This document shows positions 19,558 to 29,905 of a stretch of DNA of 64,000 nt, piece by piece. Each line of letters opens with the position of its first letter. The first letter of the stretch is position 1. Both the position numbers and the translations under genes were made by a program. The notes below the pieces were generated by a model. It was not told where the DNA came from. It did no database searches and worked only from the letters and a program-made list of their open reading frames with translations. The DNA is taken from the NCBI GenBank assembly GCA_001839685.1, contig MLAK01000793.1, positions 124,001 through 188,000 of the forward strand. Reading direction: 5' to 3'. This DNA comes from Tritrichomonas foetus. Its lineage: Eukaryota; Parabasalia; Tritrichomonadida; Tritrichomonadidae.

Positions 19558-21117
19558 TTAGAGAGTCTTCAGCGCAGCTTGCGCATACGTAACAACATTT
19601 GAGCATGGGTCCTTGGTAAGCTTCTGAATGTGTGGTAGCAGGGTTTCTCTGACAGCATCGCCTTTAGACTTCTCAATGAGCGTCTTCATGATTAAAATGG
19701 CAGCTTGCCTCTTCCTGAAAGTATCACTCTTGATTAGCTTTTTGACGACGCTTGGAACGCTTCCATTTTCGGACGATGGAAGAATGAATTGGGCGAGTTG
19801 AACTGATGCTGCTTCTCGAACTGGTGCCGCTTCATCATCAATCATTGATAAGCAAAGATCAGATAATTGATGCAACAGTTGGTCATCGATATTCAAACCG
19901 GTTAATAAGCTTACTGCACCTAGTCTAACACGCCATTGGTCATTATGAGAAAGAGAATCAATTAATTCAAGTAGTTTCGGCTTGATCAATTTCACAAGCT
20001 TTGTTTGCTTTTGATTTACAATTTGAGTCAGAAAGTGAAGTTTCACTTGTGGCGGTTGTTGTAAAATTACATCATTTACAATACTGGCGGTTGAAATTGA
20101 TGATTTAATTTTTGAATGGAGTGCCAAAAATGTATCAATAACAATCTTTTTTAATGATTGTTGAGGGAATTTAATAATATCTATCAAAATCGGAATGAGT
20201 TTCTTGCCTTTTGGTACCTCCTTCACTTTCGCACTAATTGTCGCTATTGATCGAAGCGCACATAACTTCACCTGCCATACGCCATCTCCCGCCAACGTCA
20301 CGCAATGCTTTAGAGCTTCTTTGTGCTCTTTACAGTGGACTAACTGCTGTGCGACTGAAGCTCTGACAGACCAATCGTGGTCAGCCATGAGTTTGGGCGT
20401 GATATGCGTTATTAAAAATGATCGTTTAGCTGAAGCAACCGGAATAACTGCTCGAATTTGCGCGTGCAGGTCGTCCGTAAGCGTAAGAGCGATTTGATAA
20501 GCGAGTGTTTGCGATTTTAGCGATTTGATTAATTTGGCTGTAGCGAATCGAACTTTGAAGGAAACGTCATAAACTAAAGGTCCGACTAAATCCCGCTGGT
20601 AGTTCTCATTTCCAACAAGCGTTATAATTGACGGAACAAACGCTCGAACGCAATCATATGAAGATTTAGTGAGATTTGATAGGAATGCTTTCGATGTTGG
20701 ATCGTGATGGATTTTCGTGAGGAGAGGAGCTAGGCTTTTTCGAATTTCTGGATTGTCCGATGAGAGAATTGATTCGACAAGAGGAGATATATCTTCAAGG
20801 CCGCCGACCGAACTGGCAATCTGGGGAATGAAGGGAAGCAATGCCTTGACGATTTTGATGTTGTTGTTGGGGAGCCAGGTGACCAAGAAGGGGAGGAAAT
20901 TGGTTCGAAGCCAATCCTTCTCAAAAGTTGTTAAAATATCGGGAATATGGTTGACAAATTCGAGCTGATGAGATTCCTCTGAACTTATGGCGAGATCAAA
21001 TAGTTCGAAAACAGAATTCGCTGTAGACATTTTTGTCACTTTTTCCATTATTGAGAGATGATTTTTTGCGAAAACGGAAATCATCTCAATCCGATTGAAG
21101 ATATTGTATGAGCACAA
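19558..21117 (-). CDS. PP2A scaffolding A-subunit-like HEAT-repeat protein
   Basis: Up to 519 residues. Several in-frame Met codons crowd the start; MEKVTKMSTANS (21048) or MSTANS (21030) is likelier than the first at 21117, because the HEAT array starts right after. About 13 HEAT repeats follow, with the PP2A-A words DHDWSVRASVAQQL, DGVWQVKLCALRSI, DQWRVRLGAVSLL and AAPVREAASVQLAQF. The DxxWxVR turns form the ridge that binds catalytic and regulatory subunits. It resembles PP2A-A more closely than the protein at 10686-12359. The 3' end abuts the 14-bp minisatellite. Confidence 0.82.
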   Translation of the reverse strand: MCSYNIFNRIEMISVFAKNHLSIMEKVTKMSTANSVFELFDLAISSEESHQLEFVNHIPDILTTFEKDWLRTNFLPFLVTWLPNNNIKIVKALLPFIPQIASSVGGLEDISPLVESILSSDNPEIRKSLAPLLTKIHHDPTSKAFLSNLTKSSYDCVRAFVPSIITLVGNENYQRDLVGPLVYDVSFKVRFATAKLIKSLKSQTLAYQIALTLTDDLHAQIRAVIPVASAKRSFLITHITPKLMADHDWSVRASVAQQLVHCKEHKEALKHCVTLAGDGVWQVKLCALRSIATISAKVKEVPKGKKLIPILIDIIKFPQQSLKKIVIDTFLALHSKIKSSISTASIVNDVILQQPPQVKLHFLTQIVNQKQTKLVKLIKPKLLELIDSLSHNDQWRVRLGAVSLLTGLNIDDQLLHQLSDLCLSMIDDEAAPVREAASVQLAQFILPSSENGSVPSVVKKLIKSDTFRKRQAAILIMKTLIEKSKGDAVRETLLPHIQKLTKDPCSNVVTYAQAALKTL

Positions 21118-21746
21118 AGAATATTTTCTGTAATTTCAATTTTATAATTGTGACGAAATGTGATATCATATTCTCAAAAAATAATACAAAAGCGGAAGAC
21201 CGATAAAATTCCTCAGAAATAAATTCTATGAATAATCATCTGGCATACCTACTTTTTGCAATATTATCAACATTGCCGAAATGTATCAATATGTATTTCA
21301 AAACTTATAAGATATTTCAATGTAAAATGATCGTAAAGATATTAAACAATTCACCTCATCCTTGTGAAAAAAGATCATGAAATTCAGTAAGTCAAAAATC
21401 AAAAATCAGTTTCTGCTGATATCTCCCCATATACGATAGCCATTTTCAAAGTTTTCTATGAATTCATATGAAATATCAGTTTTTAAAGAACATTGAAAAT
21501 AACATTTATCGTTACATAACAGTATTCAATAGTTTATTTCATATTTTTCAGAACGAGTGAGTAAAGAGTCTTTTCAAATTTATTGAAATTATTTGAGTAA
21601 ATTTCTTTTCAATTTCTTTTTATTATTCAACTGTAGAAAATACTTAATAATAGAAAATCAATGCATCTATAGAAAAAGTTTCTATAATGTCTTTGAATTC
21701 CGAATTTCATTCTTTATTTTTGTTCACGCTATCGTTGTAAAAACGA
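21118..21746. other. Divergent spacer, nothing recognised
   Basis: 629 bp shared upstream region of the PP2A-A-like gene (minus) and the exchanger gene (plus). AT-rich; TCACG at about 21724 is an imperfect initiator match for the exchanger. Confidence 0.45.
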
Positions 21747-23624
21747 ATGGATGAGTTCACGACGAGCGAACCAGGCTACCAACCACAAATCGACCCACCC
21801 GAAGACAATTCAAACCATAACCAACAACGACAGAAAGCAGATGTCCACCTCGATATCGACAATCGGCCCCATGTGATGGGAATTACCCCTCGCGCACCAC
21901 GACAAGAAGTTCCGCTCCCGACGATCGAAGCAATCGAAAACTTCAAACCCCACTCCGACTGCAGTGTCTCGAATATCATCTGGGCAATCCTCGTTGGTTG
22001 GTGGGTTTCATTATTTTACGTAATTACAGGTTTATTGTTCTTTTTAACGGTCTACGCATACAAACACGGAATTTACTGTTTCAAAATGGCGTCATATATC
22101 ATTTTCCCGTTCGGAAGATATGCGACCACAAATTCGCAGCCGGCCGGCCCCGAAAACTTTGTTACAAAGGCACTATGGATTCTGTTCTTTCCCATTTACG
22201 GAATAGGCTCCATTTTAGGAATGGTAATCAGTTGGGAATTAACATATTATATTCCGATGTCGAAATTTTTGTTAAGAGTGCTCAAATTTTCTTTCCAGCA
22301 GCCCACAAAAATTGACATTGTGAGATTGCAGAACCACAACCCACAGCAGGGAAAGTATCCCACTATGATGACACATTCATCAGGTGCAGGCATTTATTTC
22401 AGATTTACATTATTCTCCTTTGAAGTTCCATACTTAAACATGACTCCGTTTATCATAATTGCTTTAATATGCGGCTTCATCGGCCATACTGGCACTTTTA
22501 TCGATGATCCAATTTTCGGTTCATGCGTTGCCATGATTGGAGCCATCCCTTGTGCATATCTGATTGGTATTTGTGTCGATGATTTGTCCCATCAGCTTGG
22601 TTTAATTATTGGTGCAATTCTGAATTCATTCTTTTTAGCCATTGTTGAATTAATTCTTTATTACTTTTCACTTAGGAAGTCGGATTTGGCTGATGCAGTT
22701 CGTTCAGCCATTACTGGAGCGTTTTTAATGAATCTTCTGATTATCCCTGGTGTTGGTATGTTTGCGGCTGGTCTCAAATGGAATGAAATTGTGTTGAATA
22801 GAAAATCACAAAGTATCAGTGGTACTCTAATGATGATTGCTGTTGTTGCTGTACTTTTCCCATCGATTTTCTATCATATTCATGCAGGTGAAATTATATC
22901 GTGTGATCAATGTAACATTGGAAATATGACAAGCTTTGAAAATGTGAGTTGTTCACTGTGTCATCCAAGAGAATTAAATGATATTGAAAGTGATCCGATT
23001 TATAAAAAATATGCAGAACCTTTAATGTGGGTTATGACTGCACTAATGCCTATTATTTATTTTCTCGGTGTTTTCTTTTCACTAAAAACACATGCGCATT
23101 TATTTGTTTATGAGACTCATGAAGAAGGTGAACCAGTAGGAATGAATAAGTGGATAGCAATTGTTGTATTAGCAATTTCCACAGTTGGTTTTTCACTAAT
23201 GGCGCACGTTATGACTGATAAAATTCCTGAAGCAATTGAAAGAATGAAATTATCACCAAGATTCGTTGGACTTGTATTTTATACATTGATTCCAAACGCC
23301 GCTGAATATATGAATGCAATTAAATTCGCCATTAATGGAAATATTGGATTATCTATGGAAATTGGAAACCAAGGTGCAACTTTAACATCAATGGTTGAAC
23401 TTCCAATCCTTGTGTTAATGTCATTTGTATTACATAAGTTTACAAATACAATATTATTTACTCTTATCTTCCCTGTGATTGATATTTGCTCGATTTTAAT
23501 TGCAGTTGTTTTACGTAACTCAATTTTGACTGAAAAATCAGTGAATTACTTCACTGGTATTTCTTTCTTGATTATATTCTTGCTTATTTCAATAGTATAT
23601 TATTTCGAACTTTCTGATCTTTAG
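21747..23624 (+). CDS. CaCA-family cation/H+ exchanger with N-terminal YccF domain (VNX1-like)
   Basis: 625 residues. After a polar N-terminus (1-75) comes a YccF-type inner-membrane-component domain: NIIWAILVGWWVSLFY through KMASYIIFPFGRYA (about 76-125), with a second related unit (142-190). The exchanger core has the two alpha repeats: GAILNSFFLAIVELILY (about 290) and LIPNAAEYMNAIKFAINGN (about 510), with the conserved acidic Glu in each and GNQGATLTSMVELP after the second. YccF fused to CaCA is the layout of yeast VNX1, a vacuolar Na+/K+(Ca2+)/H+ antiporter. A Cys-rich lumenal loop (CDQCNIGN ... CSLCHP, about 386-412) is unusual. Expected role: proton-driven cation uptake into an acidic compartment. 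Confidence 0.85.
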   Translation: MDEFTTSEPGYQPQIDPPEDNSNHNQQRQKADVHLDIDNRPHVMGITPRAPRQEVPLPTIEAIENFKPHSDCSVSNIIWAILVGWWVSLFYVITGLLFFLTVYAYKHGIYCFKMASYIIFPFGRYATTNSQPAGPENFVTKALWILFFPIYGIGSILGMVISWELTYYIPMSKFLLRVLKFSFQQPTKIDIVRLQNHNPQQGKYPTMMTHSSGAGIYFRFTLFSFEVPYLNMTPFIIIALICGFIGHTGTFIDDPIFGSCVAMIGAIPCAYLIGICVDDLSHQLGLIIGAILNSFFLAIVELILYYFSLRKSDLADAVRSAITGAFLMNLLIIPGVGMFAAGLKWNEIVLNRKSQSISGTLMMIAVVAVLFPSIFYHIHAGEIISCDQCNIGNMTSFENVSCSLCHPRELNDIESDPIYKKYAEPLMWVMTALMPIIYFLGVFFSLKTHAHLFVYETHEEGEPVGMNKWIAIVVLAISTVGFSLMAHVMTDKIPEAIERMKLSPRFVGLVFYTLIPNAAEYMNAIKFAINGNIGLSMEIGNQGATLTSMVELPILVLMSFVLHKFTNTILFTLIFPVIDICSILIAVVLRNSILTEKSVNYFTGISFLIIFLLISIVYYFELSDL

Positions 23625-24050
23625 ATCATAAGTATTATTCTTAATTTTGTATCTTACTTTCTTATATTATTTCACATTTAAGTAAACTATTGAACACAAT
23701 TTGCTTTTTGTTCTTTATACTGTTCTTTTTGAGTCATTAATAATGAAAAAATGCCGAATTTAAGAAAATTCTTTTTTATTGATATATCTTTCTAATAAAA
23801 GATAAGTATATTCTAATCAATTCAAAATTTACTATATTTCATGTAACATGATTTTAATATTTAATATTCAAGGACACTTTATTAGGGTTTAAATCTTGAA
23901 AAAGACTCACTTTATGCATTCGAATCATATTATGTTATAACCATATAGTTTATTAATCATATCTATTACATGTAAGAAGTATAATATTCTTTTCCTATAC
24001 ATATATTCATTATGTGGCTCATCTAGATTATTTGGTATTTCATCATACTA
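23625..24050. other. Spacer left of the mariner
   Basis: 426 bp, AT-rich, without a gene; it ends with the TA dinucleotide (24049-24050) that forms the left target-site duplication. Confidence 0.55.
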
Positions 24051-25340
24051 TAGGGTGTCCGGTAATGTGATGTCACTAAGTATAATAAAGTCATTTCTAA
24101 TAAGTCATTTTTTATTGATAAGTATTTCAAAATATGTAGTCTCCATTGGCATCAATAACTTTTTTCAGTCTATTTTGCCATTCTGCAAAAACTGAAAACA
24201 AAGTTTCCGATGGAATTTCATTGAAAATTTGGACTATTGTTTGAATCAAATGGCTTGGTGATTCAAAAACAATTCCTTTAACTTTTTCTTTAATAGTTCC
24301 AAATAAAAAAAAGTCGCTAGGCGCCAAATCAGGTGAATATGCCGGATGTGGAACTGATTCTAGTGAGTTTTCATTTATATATTTTTTGACAATTTTTGCC
24401 ACATGAGGCTTTGCATTGTCATAATGAACAAATAATTTTTTATAATTATTCGAGTTTTTAAACTCAACAATTTTTGACATAATGGCTGTAATATAATATG
24501 CAGCATTAAACTTTTCATTTGGCGGCAAAACATCAATATGAATTATCCCATGAGGGTTCCAAAATACAGTCACCATAAATTTAGTGATCTGAAACCCTGG
24601 ATTTTGAATAGTTGGGATTACTGAGTTTTCAGGAATCCATTGTGTATTGAAATCAGTCTTGGAATAAAACCAAGACTCATCTCCTGTTATTAAAAAGGTG
24701 AAATTAGTTTTTTGTTCTGCATTCAAAATTTTAAGAAGTTTTTTTGCCAATAAAACTCTATTGGCCTTTTGATTTTCTGTTAGAATATGTGGCACCCATC
24801 GAAGATGCACATGTTTATACATTAATTTTGATGTTAAACGATCATAAATTGTCGATTTTGGTTCACCTAAAACATTAGCAATATATCGACACGATGAATG
24901 TGGAAATTCGGTTAAAACATCTAAAATTTTCCAGTCAAGAATATCATAACTTTGGCACTTTTTCTCTTTTTTCACAGGCTGTGTGTTTTGACTTCTGTTC
25001 AGTTCTGCCATGACTCGGTAGATTTGTCTTTGAGACAAACATTTTTCTTTCAAGACACTCTTCATTTCTTCATATATTTCTTTGCCCCTTTTTCCTTCAA
25101 GCTGCAGAAAAGTTATGATTGAATGTTGATCAATCATTTTTTAATAAACGTGCATCGTGTACGTTTATAAATTATTCTTTTTTTTTATGAAAAAGATTCT
25201 TTATCTCTATTTTCAGTCAAGAGAAAAAAAAATTGTTTTCAAAATTTTTATGTTAACATTGCATAGTTTATTATTTATAAATATAATGTATTGATTTCAC
25301 TTCTAATGTGGGTAGTGACATCACGCCTCCGGACACCCTA
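24051..25340 (-). mobile_element. Tvmar1-like mariner transposon, complete
   Basis: 1290 bp bounded by 28-bp terminal inverted repeats at 24051-24078 and 25313-25340, both starting TAGGGTGTCCGG when read inward. They match at 24 of 28 positions, the four differences being consecutive at positions 13-16. A TA duplication (24049-24050 and 25341-25342) flanks it, as expected for mariner. It contains one uninterrupted transposase frame. Size, ends and DD34D catalytic triad agree with the mariner family known from Trichomonas vaginalis. It inserted between two genes and breaks no reading frame. Confidence 0.93.
24127..25137 (-). CDS. Mariner transposase (DD34D)
   Basis: 336 residues, complete. 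The N-terminal half has two helix-turn-helix regions for end binding, with the family word WVPHILTENQKANR (114-127). The catalytic triad is D153 (TGDESWFYS), D240 (VHYDNAKPH) and D275 (YSPDLAPSDFF), with 34 residues between the last two. No stop, frameshift or missing catalytic residue is present, so the protein may still be active. It excises and inserts the element at TA dinucleotides. Codon use is as AT-rich as the surroundings. Confidence 0.95.
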   Translation of the reverse strand: MIDQHSIITFLQLEGKRGKEIYEEMKSVLKEKCLSQRQIYRVMAELNRSQNTQPVKKEKKCQSYDILDWKILDVLTEFPHSSCRYIANVLGEPKSTIYDRLTSKLMYKHVHLRWVPHILTENQKANRVLLAKKLLKILNAEQKTNFTFLITGDESWFYSKTDFNTQWIPENSVIPTIQNPGFQITKFMVTVFWNPHGIIHIDVLPPNEKFNAAYYITAIMSKIVEFKNSNNYKKLFVHYDNAKPHVAKIVKKYINENSLESVPHPAYSPDLAPSDFFLFGTIKEKVKGIVFESPSHLIQTIVQIFNEIPSETLFSVFAEWQNRLKKVIDANGDYIF

Positions 25341-25661
25341 TAGCAACTAATTTGAACAAAATTTCATGTATGCTAATGATTGATAGATCTCTTCTGACAA
25401 CAGCGCTCTATGAGGTTCAATCTTTTATTTTCGGTGTCAATTACTATTTAACAAAAGAAAACATTCTAAATTTCATTCAAGGATTTTCACTCGAGACATT
25501 TTAGAAACTGCAAATTTCAATTCACATTCGAATATCGAAAAGGTGATTAAAGAATCAAATCGAAATATGTTTAATCAAAGAAAAAACAAACCCAAGTAAG
25601 AAATAACTTTATTATTGTTGTTTATTTTAATTTTATTTTGGCATTCAGAAGTTTTAGTGAT
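25341..25661. other. Spacer right of the mariner
   Basis: 321 bp without a gene, between the transposon's right end and the 3' end of the RhoGAP gene. Confidence 0.5.
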
Positions 25662-26813
25662 TCAATGAAGAAATTCATCTTTGATTGGGTACATTTGATC
25701 TGTGTTCCACCTCTTGATCAAAGCTTCGACAAACGCTGGTGCAACTTTGTCAATAGATTTCGCCTTTTCTTTATCTTCACCATCGGCTACTCTCACGATT
25801 GCTGGTGTGAAGCACATTGCTAGGTTCTTTGAGTCCATCCTTGTCTTGTCTGCGTGCTTGAGGAGGCTTCTTAAGAATCCAACCAAAAACATAAGACTCG
25901 TCTGGTTCGCGCGAGGCAGGAGTTCTGTGAAATCGACGAAGTCATTTTCTCCGGAATCCATTAAAAGCGCGTCAAGTGTTTCGAATGGAACAGGTGGATT
26001 AGGTAAATCACCAAACCATTTTTTGAGAAGCGATGCTAAGTCGTTCACAGTCACATCACTTCCTTCGAGTTCGTCTTTATCTTGGTTTAGCTCCTCTGCA
26101 AGCTTATCAACAACTTTCTTGTTTCCTGGTTCCCTGAAGACGCCCTCCGACTGCTCACAGTGCTTCAGCTGCAGGACAGACACAATTCGGTAGAGCGTGT
26201 GGGGAAGCGGGAGGTTTGGATGGCTCTTTCTTTGATGGAACATCTGCTCAGCGATAGTGATGCCGAATTTGAGGGTTCCACTAAGCGCCTGCTCTGGGAT
26301 TTGGCTTGGCTTCACGCCAGTGTCCGTCACGTGCATGAGTCTGATGTAGCACAGCTGGGCGATCTCGGCCCAGTCGTCAATGGCGTTGCGCACTAAGTAG
26401 GCCGACAGATAGCGCGAGTGCTCCTTGTTTGGCACAAAAAGTGAACATATGATGAGGAGCAATTTCCAATGGATGAGTGATTTCTTGCCCGTTGTGAACA
26501 TCAAAGCTTGGACAAACACCTCATCAGAAATATCCGGTGTGGCCTTCACCAAATTGACTAATTCGTCAGCTTCTTTCAAATCTTTAGATATGTCGTGAAT
26601 TAACTTGAACGTCTGGCGCGCCTGCGAAGTAAGCTTCTTTGGGAGATTCTTGAGAACTGGTTTCTTGATTTCGTTCGTGGGTGCGAGTTTTACTCGGCAA
26701 AAATTTTTTTCGAAATCAGATATTTGGTAAAGATCGTCGGCGATGGGTTTCTGGAAGTCTGATGGGAGATGGAGGAACTGATCTGAGGGAAGATTGGTTT
26801 TGATGAGTTTCAT
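25662..26813 (-). CDS. MyTH4-RhoGAP protein
   Basis: 383 residues. Residues about 62-165 form a MyTH4 domain (helical, SLIHWKLLLIICSLFVPN ... YLSAYLVRNA), a microtubule-binding module. Residues about 176-370 are a RhoGAP domain: the arginine finger is R227 in EGVFREPG, followed by LLKKWFGDLPNPPVP and MDSKNLAMCFTPAIV. It should speed GTP hydrolysis on Rac/Rho-type GTPases. MyTH4 next to RhoGAP is the core of ARHGAP39/Vilse-type proteins, here without the N-terminal WW domains. It probably links actin signalling to microtubules. The start is supported by an initiator 8 nt upstream. Confidence 0.9.
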   Translation of the reverse strand: MKLIKTNLPSDQFLHLPSDFQKPIADDLYQISDFEKNFCRVKLAPTNEIKKPVLKNLPKKLTSQARQTFKLIHDISKDLKEADELVNLVKATPDISDEVFVQALMFTTGKKSLIHWKLLLIICSLFVPNKEHSRYLSAYLVRNAIDDWAEIAQLCYIRLMHVTDTGVKPSQIPEQALSGTLKFGITIAEQMFHQRKSHPNLPLPHTLYRIVSVLQLKHCEQSEGVFREPGNKKVVDKLAEELNQDKDELEGSDVTVNDLASLLKKWFGDLPNPPVPFETLDALLMDSGENDFVDFTELLPRANQTSLMFLVGFLRSLLKHADKTRMDSKNLAMCFTPAIVRVADGEDKEKAKSIDKVAPAFVEALIKRWNTDQMYPIKDEFLH

Positions 26814-27592
26814 TGATCAATGAGATGCTTAACGAAAAATAATTCTGAAAAATTGAGGTGTGATTATTTTTGTTTTTTGAGAGGGTCATTTTATTTGCAT
26901 TAATTTGAATTATTAAAAGTGAAGTGAAATAAACGATAATCATCTTTTTTTTCTTTCATTTTATCCATCCTCATTACAAGTCTTAGGATTTGTATTTGAT
27001 CTATTATATTCTCTACTGAACAGACAATTCTATATACTTGATGAATGACAATGTACATTGATATGATATTGATATATAACCTCGACTATATTTTGAAAAT
27101 GTCGAATAACCTTCATAAACTATTGAAAACTGACAAAAGCGGAAATGTAGGTTTCTGACTTTTTGATAATTATTGCTCATCGTTTAAGAGATCATCTATC
27201 GACTTTCAATTTTTGAGTGATGACATTCTTTCTGTCTTATGTAGTTATTTTTACTTGACTTTTTTTATAGGCTATTTTTTGTTTAAAAATGATTTACATA
27301 TTGGAGCGTTATATCTCAATTTTTGTGAATTTCCACGGACATATATAATATGAAAAAGTTTTACATCATCATAAAATAATGAATTCAATTTTATCTCATT
27401 GGCATTTAGCTGATTATCTGAGATGAGAAAGAAACAAATATGATTTGTTCAATATGTTGTTCAGTTATACTAAATATGAAATAATTGTTCACAAATAAAA
27501 AAATAAATTGAAAAACAAGATATTCAAATCAGATTTTTTTATTTTACTATAATAAAAACAAACAATATTATAAATATAAGTTAACAATCCAA
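26814..27592. other. Spacer, nothing recognised beyond the RhoGAP initiator
   Basis: 779 bp upstream of the RhoGAP gene and downstream of the membrane-protein gene. No coding region supported. Confidence 0.5.
26819..26823 (-). promoter_or_regulatory. Initiator of the MyTH4-RhoGAP gene
   Basis: Reads TCATT on the minus strand, matching TCA+1-Y-W; predicted leader 8 nt. Confidence 0.6.
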
Positions 27593-29299
27593 TTAAGCAC
27601 ACAATCTATAGACAGAACCATCCACGTTTGAATATGTTAATCTCCAAATATTCATATTTGGCCGAATCTTTGGACCTTCTTTATATAAAATCAAATGAGT
27701 GGCTTGTTTATCTCCAGAAAAGTCTGATCGGTTGCCATTTTCAATTAAATTTCGAATGGATGAAATTGACAAATTTAATATTTTTCTATTCGCCATTAAT
27801 TGAATAGGATTAATTTCATGATGATAATTTTCAATGAACACTGAGTTTTCATTCGTATTTTCGAGAATCCAAAGACCAAATCTATATTGGTGAACTGAAA
27901 ATAGTGGTTTGGTATATATGATGTATCTTGTAAATTGAATGATGTTTGGATGGCATATTACCAAAATTGAGAATAAAGCAAATGACATACCAAAAAATTG
28001 AATAAAAATATTTTCTTTGAGTCTATATAAATATGTCACGTATAATGATACAGTTGATGCAGCAAAAGGAAGCCATAATAAATACATACAAATTTCATTT
28101 TTCAATAAAATAAATACAACTGAAGGCAAATACATTAATATTTGTTCTCCATTTAATATAAAAAGTCCAAAAAATGATGCAATAATTCCAAAATTACCAA
28201 AAGTCTTCCAAAAATGCTCGAAAGAGAATCCAAATGTTAATATTTTTGAGAAATTGGTAAAATCAGAATACAAAATCAATGAAAATAATGATGAAAGCGA
28301 AAAAGAAATCATCAAAAATTTTATAATTCTGAATTTTGGAAAATCTTTGACAATTGAATAAATAATTATGTATATAAGAATCGAAAAATATGCTTCAATT
28401 GAAAGTGTTGAACAAAAGCTATGCAAAACCGCTGCAAAATAAATTAAAAATCGATCATTGCCTTGGTCATTTCCTACTCCAGTTTTCACACCATTTTCTA
28501 TATTATTTTCTTGGTCGATATTTTGACCATCCATTTGACCATTCACTTGATTATTTTGTTCATCAATTGCGATGATTGCTATTAATAGTGTCCAAATTGA
28601 TAATGAAAAAGTGTGATAGCTCGACCGATCAAGAAGATAAATAGAATTAAACCAACTTTCACCTTTAAAAGAAGATCCACTCATAAAATGATAAAAAATC
28701 ACAGCAACTGAGGCCGATAAGTGACTTTTTGTGAAATAATACAAAATTGAATACAAGCCAACGATAAAAGTAAACGTATTTATTATCATTGTTGCAAATA
28801 AGCCATATTGATGTGCTGTTTCGCCATTTATAATTAAAGAAGCAACCAGATAATTTGATACAAAATGCGTAATATTTTCAGAATTGAAGTGATTAAAACA
28901 TAATTGATTAATATTTTGTATATCCAAAGCCAAATCTTTGACTTCTCTTGAGATTCGATAGCTCTGAAATTGCGTAGAAAATGTAATTGTATACCAAATG
29001 AATCCAAATATCAAATAGCACCAGAATTGAAAAATATTGATATCAAACTTGATTTTTTTTCTCTCTTTTCGGATGAAAATAAGAAACGAAGAACCCGCAA
29101 AAATAACGAGCAAAAGCCACGACCGATAAGCGCCAGGTTCTAAAATGAAAGTCGTCCAATACGATACGAAAGATAATAAAGTTGTCCCTAAAATCGCGCC
29201 GAGGGATAGAATTTGGAAAGAGTCGAAGTGATGTGATGTAAATAGATCTGACAATTCGGAACCCAGCCAAATTGATGAAGCTAGGTGAAAAATCCACAT
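27593..29299 (-). CDS. Multi-pass membrane protein, possible GT-C-type glycosyltransferase
   Basis: 568 residues from the first ATG; a TTG nine codons upstream is an unlikely start. At least 10-12 hydrophobic segments are spread over residues 1-440, with an Asn/Gln/Asp-rich loop near 245-280 (NNQVNGQMDGQN...) and a soluble C-terminus. The C-terminal part contains NPIQLMANRKILNLSISSI, similar in style to the conserved tail of lipid-linked-sugar-dependent membrane transferases. I do not see the N-terminal DxD/ExD loop motif that would settle it, so the enzyme call is tentative. AAAGGTCAAT lies about 80 nt upstream (29376-29385, minus strand). Confidence 0.5.
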   Translation of the reverse strand: MWIFHLASSIWLGSELSDLFTSHHFDSFQILSLGAILGTTLLSFVSYWTTFILEPGAYRSWLLLVIFAGSSFLIFIRKERKKIKFDINIFQFWCYLIFGFIWYTITFSTQFQSYRISREVKDLALDIQNINQLCFNHFNSENITHFVSNYLVASLIINGETAHQYGLFATMIINTFTFIVGLYSILYYFTKSHLSASVAVIFYHFMSGSSFKGESWFNSIYLLDRSSYHTFSLSIWTLLIAIIAIDEQNNQVNGQMDGQNIDQENNIENGVKTGVGNDQGNDRFLIYFAAVLHSFCSTLSIEAYFSILIYIIIYSIVKDFPKFRIIKFLMISFSLSSLFSLILYSDFTNFSKILTFGFSFEHFWKTFGNFGIIASFFGLFILNGEQILMYLPSVVFILLKNEICMYLLWLPFAASTVSLYVTYLYRLKENIFIQFFGMSFALFSILVICHPNIIQFTRYIIYTKPLFSVHQYRFGLWILENTNENSVFIENYHHEINPIQLMANRKILNLSISSIRNLIENGNRSDFSGDKQATHLILYKEGPKIRPNMNIWRLTYSNVDGSVYRLCA

Positions 29300-29905
29300 T
29301 CTGACTCGATTTTTTGTTTTTCCCAAAGTTTGGTGAATTATTGAATATAATGATAAGGTTAAATTTTTGATTGAAATTGACCTTTAACTAATAATGTGCC
29401 AACTATTTCCCATGAACATTTGAGGTCAAATGAAAAGTCAAATTAACGAAAAGTGTTCACTGGAAAACTGGTCGCACTTTAGTTTCATATACATACATTG
29501 AAATTTGAATAGGCAAAAAACCTTCAATGACGATTTGATGTCAACTTTGGAGAGAAGGAAATGATTTTTTGGTCATTGAATGAGTCTTGACCATTCCACA
29601 GTATTTATTTCATATATTAAGCTTTATTCATGTATAATTAACTTAAAGTTGTCAATTATTGAATTTATTAGATTTTTTTTCTGCTCAAACTGCTTGAAAA
29701 ATTGTTATATGTTTTTACTTATTCAACAAAAACTTGTAATATAGAGGAGCTTTTAAAGGAAAACCCAGTGAATTAACACACTCAGTTGTTCATATCTCAT
29801 TCTATTATCAATTGATGTCGCGCATCTGGTTACAAAGAATGAAAAATATGCAATTGAAAATCATTACAAATAGATAAACAGCCACATGAAAAATAAAAAA
29901 CAATT
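29300..29905. other. Spacer with two GGTCAA motifs
   Basis: 606 bp between two minus-strand genes. Reading the plus strand, ATTGACCTTT is at 29376-29385 and GAGGTCAAA at 29422-29430. No gene seen. Confidence 0.5.

Noticed and set aside
20905..20925. GGTTCGAAGCC, like a tRNA B-box
   Set aside because: Lies inside the PP2A-A-like coding region and no cloverleaf can be built around it.
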